Assembly: GCF_030272615.1 (NCBI RefSeq) | Contig: NC_081406.1 | Location: 396,948,439-397,012,438 of the forward strand | Origin: Cryptomeria japonica | Lineage: Eukaryota > Streptophyta > Pinopsida > Cupressales > Cupressaceae | Direction: 5' to 3' | DNA length: 64,000 nucleotides | Shown: one piece after another, positions 22,662-32,537 of the stretch | Position numbering within the stretch: the first letter of the stretch is position 1 | Layout: the number at the start of each line of letters is the position of its first letter | Program-made: the position numbers and the translations under genes | Notes under the pieces: model-generated | What the model was told of the DNA's origin: nothing | Database searches by the model: none | What the model saw: only the letters and a program-made list of their open reading frames with translations

Positions 22662-25273
22662 CTATGTGACTATCAAGGCATCCAGGTTCAAATAACACTT
22701 CTGAAGAATTTGCAATCGTGGAAGTAAAACCAGTTGAAGCTCCTGCAAATCCCTAGACCGTGTACTGATCTCTTGCTCCATCTTGGCTGACTGGAACTGA
22801 AACCAGTGAATGGTTTGCCCATATGCTGCAAAGGAATCATAAGGTGTCTTAAATGTGCCCAAGTAGGACTGTAAGTCCGTTTGAAGCTTTTGCTTCTTGG
22901 CTAGTACATCATCACAGAATAGATGAGGTTGACAGATTTTGCTGAGTAGCAAGTTTCCCTCATCCAAGGCATTCCATATGTCCTTTTGGTCTTTCAGCAG
23001 TTTAGTCCTAAGCTCATTCATCTTTTTCACCAGAGCAACATTAAGAGCCTTTTGGTGCTCTTTCTTGACATTGGCCTCTGTTTCTTCTTCCAAACTCTGC
23101 ACCTGATCATCCACTACAATACATAGAAGTTTGAGTTGTGCTAGTGATGATTTAGTGTCAGGAAGATTAGTACCGGGGATTAAATCAGTAAGGATGTCTA
23201 CTGCTGCCTGAATTATATCCTGTTCCTTTTTCCTACGAATGAATTCAAGGTGCTCTTGGGAAACCTTGATGCTCTGCATAAGCTCCGACTCACTTGCAGA
23301 TTGGAGATCAATAGGACTCGAGATAGCAGCCAGTTTGGCTTGGCTCCCGGTTGCCTTAGGAGTCTCCATCTGTGTGCTCTTCATTTCTTCGGTTGTCTTG
23401 TCTGCTTCTTCCTTCTTCCTTTTCTCTACTTCTTTCTTCTGTTCTTGTTCCCTGTCTTCTTCTTCTTTCTTTTTCCTCTCCTTCTCTTCTTTCTCTTTCT
23501 CTTCCCTCTTTTTCTTTTCTTCCTCTTCCATCTTCTTCTTGTCTTCCTCTTCTTTCTTCTTCTTCTCTGCTTCTTCCTTCTTCTTTGCTTCCTCTTCCTT
23601 CTTCTTTTATGCTTCCTCTTCCTTCTTCTTCTATTCTTCCTCTTCCTTCTTCTTCTTCTCTTCCTCTTCCTTCTTCTTCTTTTCTTCCTCTTCTTTCTTC
23701 CTCTTTTCTTCCTTGTCCTCTTCTTCTTTCTTCTTCCTTTCCTCTTCTTGCTTCTTCTTCTCTTCATCACTGAAATCATCATAGTAATCTACTAAATCAT
23801 GAAGTAATTTTCTCCTAATATTCTTAACTGTCCTTTGAAAATGTGTCAAAGGTTTGTATGAGGAGATGTTAATATTTACCGGTGCAGATGCTGCCAGTTC
23901 ATTCTTCTTCATCTTCTTTGTCTGTCGGGCCTTCTTTGGCTTTTCATCAGACTCAGTTTCTTTGGAGTCCGGTTCATTTGTCTTAGTCTTCCTCTTTCTT
24001 TCGAAGACTTTTGCCAGTGTTACCTCCGGTTTCTTCTTTAGCGGTGACCGCTTGGTCACTCTTGGAGTTGCAATGGTAGCTGGTGCTGATGTTGCAGGCA
24101 CTGCCTTAGCTTTCTTGGCTGCTAGTTATTTTCCTTTCTTGACTGATGGTTCTTCAGCCGGTGCAATCCTCTCCAAGTAGGTTCCGATCCTTTTAGCCTT
24201 CAGATCAAGAGTTGAGGCAATAAGGGTTGAGGCATACCTTTCCAGCATGTCATACATAACCTCATAGCCCATTGGCTCCACTTCCTCCATTCTAGGCTCA
24301 ACAACCTCCATTAAACATTTGTCCACCTGAATGGTGAAATAGATGTCATCTTCATATTTCTTCACTATATCACTTGAGATTCTTATCCTCTGACTCATCT
24401 TTCTTCTGAACTCATCAAAATATTTGTTTAGTACTTCAGGGTAACCAGTTCCAATGGCTTGCACGCTTTCCTTGATCTGCTTAGTTACCGGTTGGTCAGG
24501 AGACCACTAGACATCTCCTACTCCAGGAAAGTAGCCTTGGAAATAGAAGAACAACCCTACCAGTAGTTGTCCAAACTTGAATCTCAGTGCATTGTCCTGT
24601 TTGATTGCCTTTAGATTCAATAGGAGTTGCCTCTGCATACCGGTGCATAAGTCAAAAGATGCATCCTCTTTTATCATCCGGTAAGCGGCATTTACAACTG
24701 CAACAGATACAGAATTAATCCTGCTGGCTGAAAACCTTCTGTATCCTATCACCATGCAGGCGTATTTCACCAGATCATCCTTGATAGGATTTACTATCAT
24801 ACCTTGTGAGTCACTAGTTGGATTGGTGAGCTTGGCTATTTTGGTTTTGCTCACCTTTCTCAGGGTTGGCACTTCCCCTGTGTTACAAAAACCGGTGACT
24901 GCATGAATTGCCTAAGGTGTAATATCATGCGTCCTCTCTAGGTACATCTTGTCACCGTGGACTCTGCTCAAAATAATCCTGATGTGATCCTCCGTAAAAT
25001 CTTCTAGAAAATATACTGCATTATGGAATTTCTTCTTCTCTAAGATACTAAATTCTAGTTTGATCTTTTTGTCCTTGCCGCAAAATAGACCTAGTTGGGT
25101 GTGAATAGCTAAAGACCCTAGGTCTTCTATTTGCAATCTATATAATTAGAAATTCCCTCTTCAACTATGACTCTAGTGGGAACTTGTGATAAATCATTAT
25201 ATTTGGACTTCCTCTGAATAAAACTTTTCGACTCTATGGATGTACTCGAACTAGTATGAGATGCGGAAGCCAT
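22662..25273 (-). pseudogene. Element D ORF2: unknown domain plus E/K-rich coiled coil
   Basis: On the minus strand an ATG at 25273 (MASASHTSSSTS) leads, after a one-base frameshift near 25140, into a single frame that runs to 22662. In-frame stops lie near 24909, 24507, 24124 and in the charged tract near 23630. The N-terminal domain (about 24500-25136) has IRIILSRVHGDKMYL, AIHAVTGF, RINSVSVAVVNAAYR and RFKFGQLLVGLF, matching blocks in C ORF2. A stretch of roughly 70-100 residues at 23420-23780 is nearly all E and K. The C-terminal 250 residues are helical and charged and resemble the C-terminus of C ORF2. Function is unknown; conservation of layout between two families implies past selection. 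Confidence 0.75.
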
Positions 25274-25956
25274 TGTATAGTATTTCAAGAACATGAAAAA
25301 TACCTTTCAAATGCAAATTTAGGGCTTCCTGATTCTGCTTCACTCCACTCTCTATTGGTTGCCAAATCACCGCTTTGTGTTCTCCACTACCGCTTGCAAA
25401 CTGGATTTGAATCTCTTTCAAGGTTTAGCAATTTCTTGAAATCTTAGCTCAAATCACCTTTTCTTCGCTCGGCACTTGAAAACTTTTCTTCGCTCGAAAA
25501 CAAATAGTGAGAAATGATTTGAAATAGGGTTTTATACATGTCTCTCACCTACCACCATTAATGCTCCTCTATTAGGGCGTAAACCCTAATTTGCCTTTTT
25601 ATTATTTCTAGTCTTCTGCCAAGTGACAGGTATTGCATACCGGTTAAGGTCTTTTACCGGTGTAAACTGAGGGTTTGAAAGCATTTCGCCATTTGCTCCC
25701 CCTAAGCCTTTGAGGCTTAGTTTGTCGGTTCTAATATTTCCACACTAGGTGCAGAAACCGGTTCCTCTTCCAACATTGCTGGTTTCTTCCTCCAAGTTTT
25801 GTTCATGTCTGTTTGAACTATTTCAACATCGATTTCTCCTTCCTGAGTGACCGGTATATCATCAGATATACTTTTTCTGCTTCTGTAGAATCTTGCAATG
25901 TGACGCGGTTTGTTATAGTGATAGCAAACAAGTGTAGGTGCTCTCCAAGGTCCATT
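25274..25956 (-). other. Element D ORF1-ORF2 spacer
   Basis: This is noncoding sequence between ORF1 and ORF2. It contains several ACCGGT motifs and one polypurine-like run on the minus strand (TTAGGGGGAGC, about 25689-25699) resembling the 3' tracts. No gene is seen. Confidence 0.6.
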
Positions 25957-26994
25957 TTACATGTTTCCATTCTTCCTTTTGCATGTTGCAGCAATGTGAC
26001 CATGACCATGACAGATCATACAATTTTCTCTCCATCCAGTTGCTGCTTGATGGCCACCGCTTCTTGACTGATGATTGAAGACATTAAACCAGTTGTGGTT
26101 CCAGTTCACAAAAGATTTAGGACCAGTTCCTTGGGTCCTTTGAGGATATCTTCCAGTGTTATCCATCACAGACCTGCATTCAAATGCTATATGCCCAAAC
26201 TTGTTGCATGCATAACAATGACCATTGAACTTATTGGATCTAGGTACATTGTTAATAAAGGAAGGAAAATTATTGTAGGCTTTGCTCCTACATACATTGG
26301 TAGTGTGTCCTTCTTTAAGATAGTTAAAGAAAATAGGTTTGAATTTTTGCTTACCTTTTCCTTTGAGTGCCGATTGCTTCTTTGATGCTTTAGCACTTGT
26401 TCCTGAGGATTCTCCTTCCTCATGTAAAGAGAAACCAAGACCATTGGTATTCTTTGCCGGTCTAGATGACTCAAGCTTTTGCTCTAGCTTGACAGTACTT
26501 TTGCCAAACTTAACAAGTATTTCCTTTGACTCAGAGAGTTCTTTGGAAATAGCAGTGTTTGTCTCCATTAGACTTGCATTTTCCAAGATGGCTATGTTCA
26601 GTTCTCCTTGCATGTCTTCCTTTTCCATTGTTCTCTCATGAAGGCGAGTAGTCAGTGCACTAATCTCTTGTTTCAACTTGGAGATCTCATGATCTCTGTC
26701 CTTTACCAGATCTTTAGCTTTTCTCCGGTTCTCAAGCTCTTGACTAAACCAAATAGTCAGTCCTTCCAACTCCTTTCTTAGATTGGAGTTTGAATCATTC
26801 AGCTTATTCACTTCAGCAATCATGGCTTCCATGTTAGCTTCATCTTCAGAACTACTTTCAGATAGTTCCATCAGCCTCTCTACATGTTCTCTTTTTTTTG
26901 CTTGAGATGCCTTGTATTTGACCATAAGATCATCATAGGCTTGCTCAGACTTAGTGATCCATTGAGTAAGTTCCCTCATGGTGTATTCCCCCAT
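25957..26994 (-). CDS. Element D ORF1: intact coiled-coil protein with CCHC zinc knuckles
   Basis: An open frame of 345 codons starts at the ATG 26994 (MGEYTMRELTQW), only about 35 bp after the primer site, which supports this start. Residues about 1-190 are charged and heptad-like (SKLKQEISALTTRLHE), consistent with coiled coil. Three zinc-knuckle-like motifs follow: FFNYLKEGHTTNVC (both leading Cys lost), CYACNKFGHIAFEC (intact) and CMICHGHGHIAATC (intact). The block KFNGHCYACNKFGH aligns with KFNGKCFNYNKYGH of C ORF1. It lacks the N-terminal capsid part of copia gag and any protease motif. It probably binds element RNA; that role is inferred. It is the only long element-coded frame in the window without a stop. 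Confidence 0.78.
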   Translation of the reverse strand: MGEYTMRELTQWITKSEQAYDDLMVKYKASQAKKREHVERLMELSESSSEDEANMEAMIAEVNKLNDSNSNLRKELEGLTIWFSQELENRRKAKDLVKDRDHEISKLKQEISALTTRLHERTMEKEDMQGELNIAILENASLMETNTAISKELSESKEILVKFGKSTVKLEQKLESSRPAKNTNGLGFSLHEEGESSGTSAKASKKQSALKGKGKQKFKPIFFNYLKEGHTTNVCRSKAYNNFPSFINNVPRSNKFNGHCYACNKFGHIAFECRSVMDNTGRYPQRTQGTGPKSFVNWNHNWFNVFNHQSRSGGHQAATGWRENCMICHGHGHIAATCKRKNGNM

Positions 26995-27029
26995 ATCTCT
27001 TTCCAAGTGGTTAAACTTATAGAAAGGTA

Positions 27030-27042
27030 GGCTCTGATACCA
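27030..27042 (-). promoter_or_regulatory. Element D primer binding site
   Basis: The minus strand reads TGGTATCAGAGCC two bases from the LTR end at 27045. This is the copia initiator Met-tRNA site. Confidence 0.9.
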
Positions 27043-27044
27043 AT

Positions 27045-28203
27045 TGATGAATACTAAGAGGGGGGTGAATTAGTATGCCAAAAATCTCTGCACTAAAACA
27101 CTTACACAGTCTAAAGATAAACCGGTAAAGCAGTCTAACAGACAAACTGGTTACCACACATGCAAACCAAAATGCAAATAAACCATTCACCCACAAAAAC
27201 AATACAACCATAACACAAGATATTTGACGTGGAAACCCAACTGGGAAAAACCACGGTGAGATGGAACTCACAAGTCACTATCTATAGAATAGAAACCAGA
27301 CTGGTTAAGGTCTTACAATGTTCTTCACCAGAACAAATCCTATTAGGAATCTCAATCTCTATTAGGAGATAAGTCCGATTAAAGACTACCTTGTTAGAGG
27401 ATTTTAGATTCACAGGTGTGAACCACCTTGTTAGAGGATTTTACAAAGGCTTTGAGGCCTACCCGGTTAAGGGCTATAGACTTGTCAAAAATGTGAGTAA
27501 TCAACAAGTGTTTGATCTATCTAATAGCACGAACTGCTTGGTTAGATCCAGTGTTGCTCATAGTTAATGCATTCCAACATTACTTCAATCTTCTCTATCT
27601 CTCTCTTAGTTACAACTTGATCTGCTCAGATAAGATCATTCTTACAACAAATCAACATCCACCTTAAACCCTAGCATGACATTAACCCTTTCAGGAACAA
27701 CTTAAAACCCTAGACATGATGTCCTTTTAAAGGAATCTGATTTCATGTCGGTCCAATAGGATTACATTACAATTTCCTAGGTTCAATGAATCTAGACATA
27801 CTCAGTAACACAACACAAAAAGCACCGTCAAAGTGTTGGCACCATCAAACAATCGGTGGATTGGTAACTCATCACAAAATGCCGGTTGGTAACTCATCAC
27901 CAAGTATTACCGGTTCATACAAAATACCGGTTACCAGTTTGACAAAAATGAAGACTGGTAAGAATGTGTTGTGCCACTTTGCTCCCTCGTACCACTTGGG
28001 AACTACGAACCACTTGGGGTCGTCATGCCGCTTCAGACTGGGAAACACATTCTGCAAAATCACCACTAGTCTAAAGACTAGAATACAACATACCGGTTGG
28101 AACAAATACCGGGTGAGCTCAAGCTCATACATATAAAGTGGATCTCAATACAAGTGTGTGTCCATCAATGACAATCACAACATAAACATAAAAAATGCCA
28201 ACA
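27045..28203 (-). repeat. Element D 5' LTR
   Basis: On the plus strand it starts TGATGAATACTAAGAGG and ends AAAATGCCAACA. It is close to the 3' LTR but lacks that copy's 16-bp duplication. Confidence 0.9.
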
Positions 28204-28417
28204 ACCGGGTCCTAAATATGAGTTATCGGTACCAAGACTAACCGGTTAACAAGAATAAGCAATAGGGTGTATACTAGTTGGCCCAATCTAAGAAAAATGA
28301 TAAAACAATAATTCTGGATGAGAAATACCAACACCCGAAGATGAGTTTCCATCAATGACAACCCAAAATGCAATATACCTCAGAAGGTGACTATGGAATG
28401 AGTGTTAATTGCCAACA

Positions 28418-28960
28418 CAACTTTTCTTATTTCATTTTCAATCAGATTCAGGTATCCCAGGATCCTAGAAAAATTCAATTGTCTAAACCTAACAAGGGTC
28501 ATGGGCCTTCTTGCAAATGGATTTTGTCTCTGATGTTGCTGATATTGTGCCTATTGATCTTGCACTAGTAGGCCCTATTGAAACTGTTGGTATTGTTGAT
28601 TTGCATAGTTAAGTGGCCCTTGTTGATATTGGTGAAGAGTTTGTAAATTTTGGTTCATGCCACCATACTAATAATTGTATTGAGGCATTTAATACCCACC
28701 AGCATATGGATTATATCCATAATTACAATACCTCATATCTCATTGGGATACACTGATTCTAGGTGGAAGAGAAGTATTTGTAGACACCCGAGGGGCAGTT
28801 ACTTGGGTAGTCCTAGGTACCATAGATGACTGAATGTTTTGACTAGAAACATTACCAACTAATGTGCTTACTTGAGAAAAAAGATGTACAGTCACGGTAG
28901 ACTACATGGTAGGCATGATAAGGAAAGGCTAGAAGAGGATAAATGAATTAATTAAATAAA
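28418..28960 (-). pseudogene. Ty3-type gag fragment F, upstream part
   Basis: The minus strand encodes a Q/Y-rich low-complexity stretch (YGGMNQNLQTLHQYQQGPLN, ANQQYQQFQ) typical of the gag N-terminus in some plant Ty3 elements. Several stops interrupt it (TAG or TAA where Q or Y is expected). Across the solo LTR E insertion it leads into the capsid region at 20253. It is non-functional. Confidence 0.55.
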
Positions 28961-29035
28961 TAAAAATCTATTTAATTAATCGAAAGATTAGGATAAATTA
29001 AAATATTTATTTAATTAAGCTAGGAAAATTTTAAG

Positions 29036-31314
29036 TGTCTATATTTTGCCCCTCTTTGAGAAAATGTAGTATGTCGCATTCTTTCAAAGAAGATAAACTG
29101 ATACAATGTTTCCCCAAGACGAGAATGATATACTCTCGAGAGATATTAGATGAATTTAAAAAAAAATGCAAACAATCTCTCGATAAGAGAGAAAGGCTAG
29201 AAAAGTAAAGGATAAAAGGTAAAATTGTGTATATGCAGTGATGGCTTGTATAGGCTTGGCCTTAGTACGTCTGTGTCTAGGTAAGCTGAAATCAATAGTC
29301 ATGTGATAGACATACGCTATCAATTGGATAAATCACTGAGAGGACTCACTAAAATAGGTGCCCTAGGGAAGATGAATTGAAAACAAGGCTAAAATTGGCA
29401 ACCATGTGATAGACATGCATCGCCAATTGGACAAGCTGATGAGAGGATTCACTCAAAAGGTGCCCTAGTGAGGATAGGATAAAATTCCTAAGCGAGTCTA
29501 GGATAAGCTGTCAAATTGATAAATTCGATGATGAGTGCTCTAGCAAGATAGGTTGCAAAGTTGAGTATGGGATAAGTTGTCAAATTGATAGAATTTGGTG
29601 AGTGCTCTAATGAGATAGGATCAAGTGCAATGTGACATGGCCATAACTTATAAATGATGACCAAGTGGTAACAAAGGATAGGAAAAAGACATATAGTGAT
29701 GGGGTTATGGGTCTACCACCACCTCCAGCAGCAAGGTCCATAGGCAGGGGTAGGCGAGATGATCGAGGGGATGGGACTTCAAGTGATTAGATTCCATTGA
29801 GGCCTGTTGGCTCCAAGAGAGGGTCTTCATCATAGATCTCTTAGATCCAGTTTTTTTTCTTTTAGTTTTTTGTATGATGATATAGACACCTTTGGGTGAT
29901 TTTGTAGCCATATGATATTTTGACATCATTGTATCATGAAGCTGATATTTTTGATATATATATGAGATGACCTATCCTTTGTGGCGATTATATGCATGTG
30001 TTCTTATGTGATGTTTCTATATGCTTTATGATTTTGTGATTTGATATGATTTCTATATGATGATGTAGTCTATGTATGATGCTAATGGTGTGGATGAGTG
30101 TTTATGATGATCTATGCTTATTTATATGATGCAATGAAATATATACATGATGTGATGCATTATTTTTATGTTTTTCTTATAATTATATTATATATGAGGA
30201 TGCAAATGAATGGATGGTATGCAAATGCTTATATGAGGTAATAATAAGTCTTTTATTCAGGATGTAATGCTATTATGATTTTTATATGCATATGATGAAA
30301 TTTACTAGCATGTGATGATGCAAATGAACACTACATGAGATGCATATATTTTTGGCATGTCATTATTACTTAGTCATGTGATAGCAAGCTACATGGACTC
30401 ATGAAGGGACAATGGAGGACAAATGGAAAAAAGGGGGATGGAAGGTAGAAGATATGGAGCTGAAAAGGTCTTCTTGTGCTTTATCATCATTGAACTATCT
30501 TGTGGTTAAAACCATCTAGATATGTGTTCAATATAGAAAGTAATTGTACCCGTTTGCATGCAAATCAGACAGTCACAAACAAGGAATGCCCTAGTTCACA
30601 CTAGACTCACGTTGTCCTCATATCATTGGACAAGCCATAGTATTACTAAGAGACAATCCACAACCAACAAAATAGGTGAACATACCCCATTCTCATCTTT
30701 CTAGTCAAAGACATCCTGGAGATAAAATCTATAGTTAGAGACATCATAGAAAAGCTAAAAGACATGTCACCAAAAGATAAAATCAATAGAAAACCAAGAC
30801 TTGACACCAACATAAACTGTAATCCTTAAGTTATTAGTGTCTCTTGCCACATATGTTAATATGTTTGATCTGGTCACACTATTGTTTTCTTGATAAATGA
30901 TAGATAATGCTGAAAAACTATGTTGTTCCCAGAGTTTGCTAAAAGATTTGTTTTTTTTGAAAGCCCATTGCTGATTGTTTCTCACCTGAAACTGGCTGAA
31001 TCCATCAAACTGATACTTTTATTGCGGAGAAGAATGAAAATTTATTGTGAATCAGAGATGCAAGTGACCTTTTATTGTGGATTGTGCACGAAAAGCAGGA
31101 ATGGAAAGATGATGTTCCTCAAAACATGCAATGCTCAGGGTTCCACTTCCATCACTAGATTTAGGATTTTTCCCCAATTATAGATTGGACTCGATTTATT
31201 ATGGAAGGAAAGGGTGAAAAGGGGTAAATTTATTATGGTGTGGTAGATTGTGAGTGTGTGCAAAGTGAAAGGGTGAGATTGAATCCTCAAGGAGGGAGGA
31301 GCAAAGTCTCTACA
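29036..31314 (-). repeat. Candidate 2.3 kb LTR of Tat-like element G
   Basis: The sequence starts TGTCTATATTTTGCCCC at 29036 and could end CTCTACA near 31314, just before the integrase tail region of G. It is noncoding and contains degenerate direct repeats (29290-29612, units with TGTGATAGACAT and GTGCCCTAG) and a low-complexity TATGATG-rich stretch (about 29930-30370). Position and end sequences suit a 3' LTR of a minus-strand Tat-type element, but there is no second copy in the window to confirm the borders. Confidence 0.42.
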
Positions 31315-31539
31315 CATGGTGTTAGTTACCCGATTTTCACCCTGGTAATTTAGCCCAGGGCACCACTAAAGTGGTTTTCACCACTGGACGAATTTATTTT
31401 TTACTTTTTCCAAATTTTTCTTTTTTTTTTGGTGTCAAAAGGTGCCTATTTGCCAGGTTTTCACCATAGTGACAATTTTTTTATTTTTACTATTTTTTTG
31501 TATTTTTGATATTTTTTGATATTTTATTTTTTTAATTAG

Positions 31540-32537
31540 GATACTTTGAAAAACTACATGTAAAATCTAAGAATGATGTTGTTGATAGGATCCTCAAAAG
31601 GTTCTCCATCTGGTGTTGAGAGATGGTATGCACCTGATCCATATAATGCTATGATGATATAAGGGCCAAGCTAATTTGGTTCAAACTTACCCTTTTTCTC
31701 TCCGTCTTATTGATTCTTAGGATTCTTTCTAAGAACTAAGTCACCCACCTCAAATGTGTGAGGCTTTACCTTATGATTGTATATGTGTTGCTCCTTAACT
31801 GAATAATGTGTTGCTCCATGTGTTGTCTTCCTTGATGAAGGAACTAAGGTAGAATTACTAATGTGTGAACTGCTTAGGCCCATATGTGTGTCACCTAAAG
31901 AAGTTTGGGCATCCTTGACAACAAATCCCCTCAAGGAAGTTCCATTAAAGGTCCATTGATATGATATATCACCAAAAAGGGATGGATGTTTGGAAAAAGT
32001 GGATGAGGGATGAAGGCTTATGATTGTGAAAAGAAGTGAAAGTAGCATGGCATGATGGAGACTTGAGATCAACAAGTATTCCTTTTGAATTGAAATTTCA
32101 CAACTTTTGCCCCTAGTTATTTTGGTATCAAGGGAGATCAATTCTTGTTCTTTTTTCTTCATTGGATTTTTATCCTTGACATTGATTTTTGCAGAGTCCA
32201 ATAGCTTTTGATTTTGATTTGGACTAAAGGACTTCTCTTTATTTTTCACTTTTAGATTTTTCTTTTCAAAGCTTGATTTCTGATACTCAATGAGTAAGGG
32301 ATTTATTATTTCTTGTTGATCCAAGTCTAGGAGCAGAGTAGAAATGGAATGAGTGGATGAAATGGTAAGGATATATGAGTTCTCAAGAGGGCTGGTGATA
32401 TATTCAATAGATTCTTTGTTGGAACCACTCTTAGGACTATTAATATCAAGAGTTACTTGCGCCACTAGAGGAGATTTGTATTCAGACTTAGTAGCCACAA
32501 CACTAGGTAGCTCACACCTAATTCCTTGATATTGCAA
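31540..32537 (-). pseudogene. Tat-like element G: integrase C-terminal tail fused to an unknown ORF
   Basis: At 31540-31800 the minus strand encodes the end of a Ty3 integrase: EVGDLVLRK, then after a stop GPYIIIALYGSGAYHL and STPDGEPFEDPIN, the GPY/F module that closes Tat-type integrases. It is joined in one open frame (31707-32537, 276 codons) to an N-terminal segment I do not recognise, rich in S, L, K and N and containing a hydrophobic stretch (HHAMLLSLLFTIISLHP). Integrase core and reverse transcriptase are missing upstream. The sequence below 31540 to about 31315 is noncoding and reads like a Tat 3' untranslated region. Confidence 0.6.

Larger units (their letters stand above)
21012..28203 (-). 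mobile_element. Non-autonomous LTR retrotransposon D with two unusual ORFs
   Basis: A complete minus-strand element of about 7.19 kb. Its LTRs are 21012-22164 and 27045-28203, with a Met-tRNA primer site at 27030-27042 and a polypurine tract at 22165. The flanks ACTGG (21007-21011) and ACCGG (28204-28208) are a target duplication with one C-to-T change. The internal 4.88 kb are nearly the same size as in C and hold the same gene order, ORF1 then ORF2. No protease, integrase, reverse transcriptase or RNase H was seen. The LTR sequence differs from C, so D is a distinct family with the same body plan. Confidence 0.88.
20259..28417 (-). repeat. Solo copia-type LTR E, split by element D
   Basis: Read on the plus strand it starts TGTTGGAATCC and ends AATTGCCAACA; element D occupies 21012-28203 within it. 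Without D (and one copy of its target duplication) it is about 0.96 kb. It lies within Ty3 gag fragment F with flanks CAACA (20254-20258) and CAACT (28418-28422), a 4-of-5 match for a target duplication. No internal region, primer site or polypurine tract accompanies it, so it is read as a solo LTR left by LTR-LTR recombination. It carries the shared C-tract motif (minus strand) at about 20277-20295. Confidence 0.68.

Noticed and set aside
23239-23795. Long Ser/Phe/Leu-rich frames on the plus strand
   Set aside because: They are the antisense of the E/K-rich tract of D ORF2; composition alone keeps them open.
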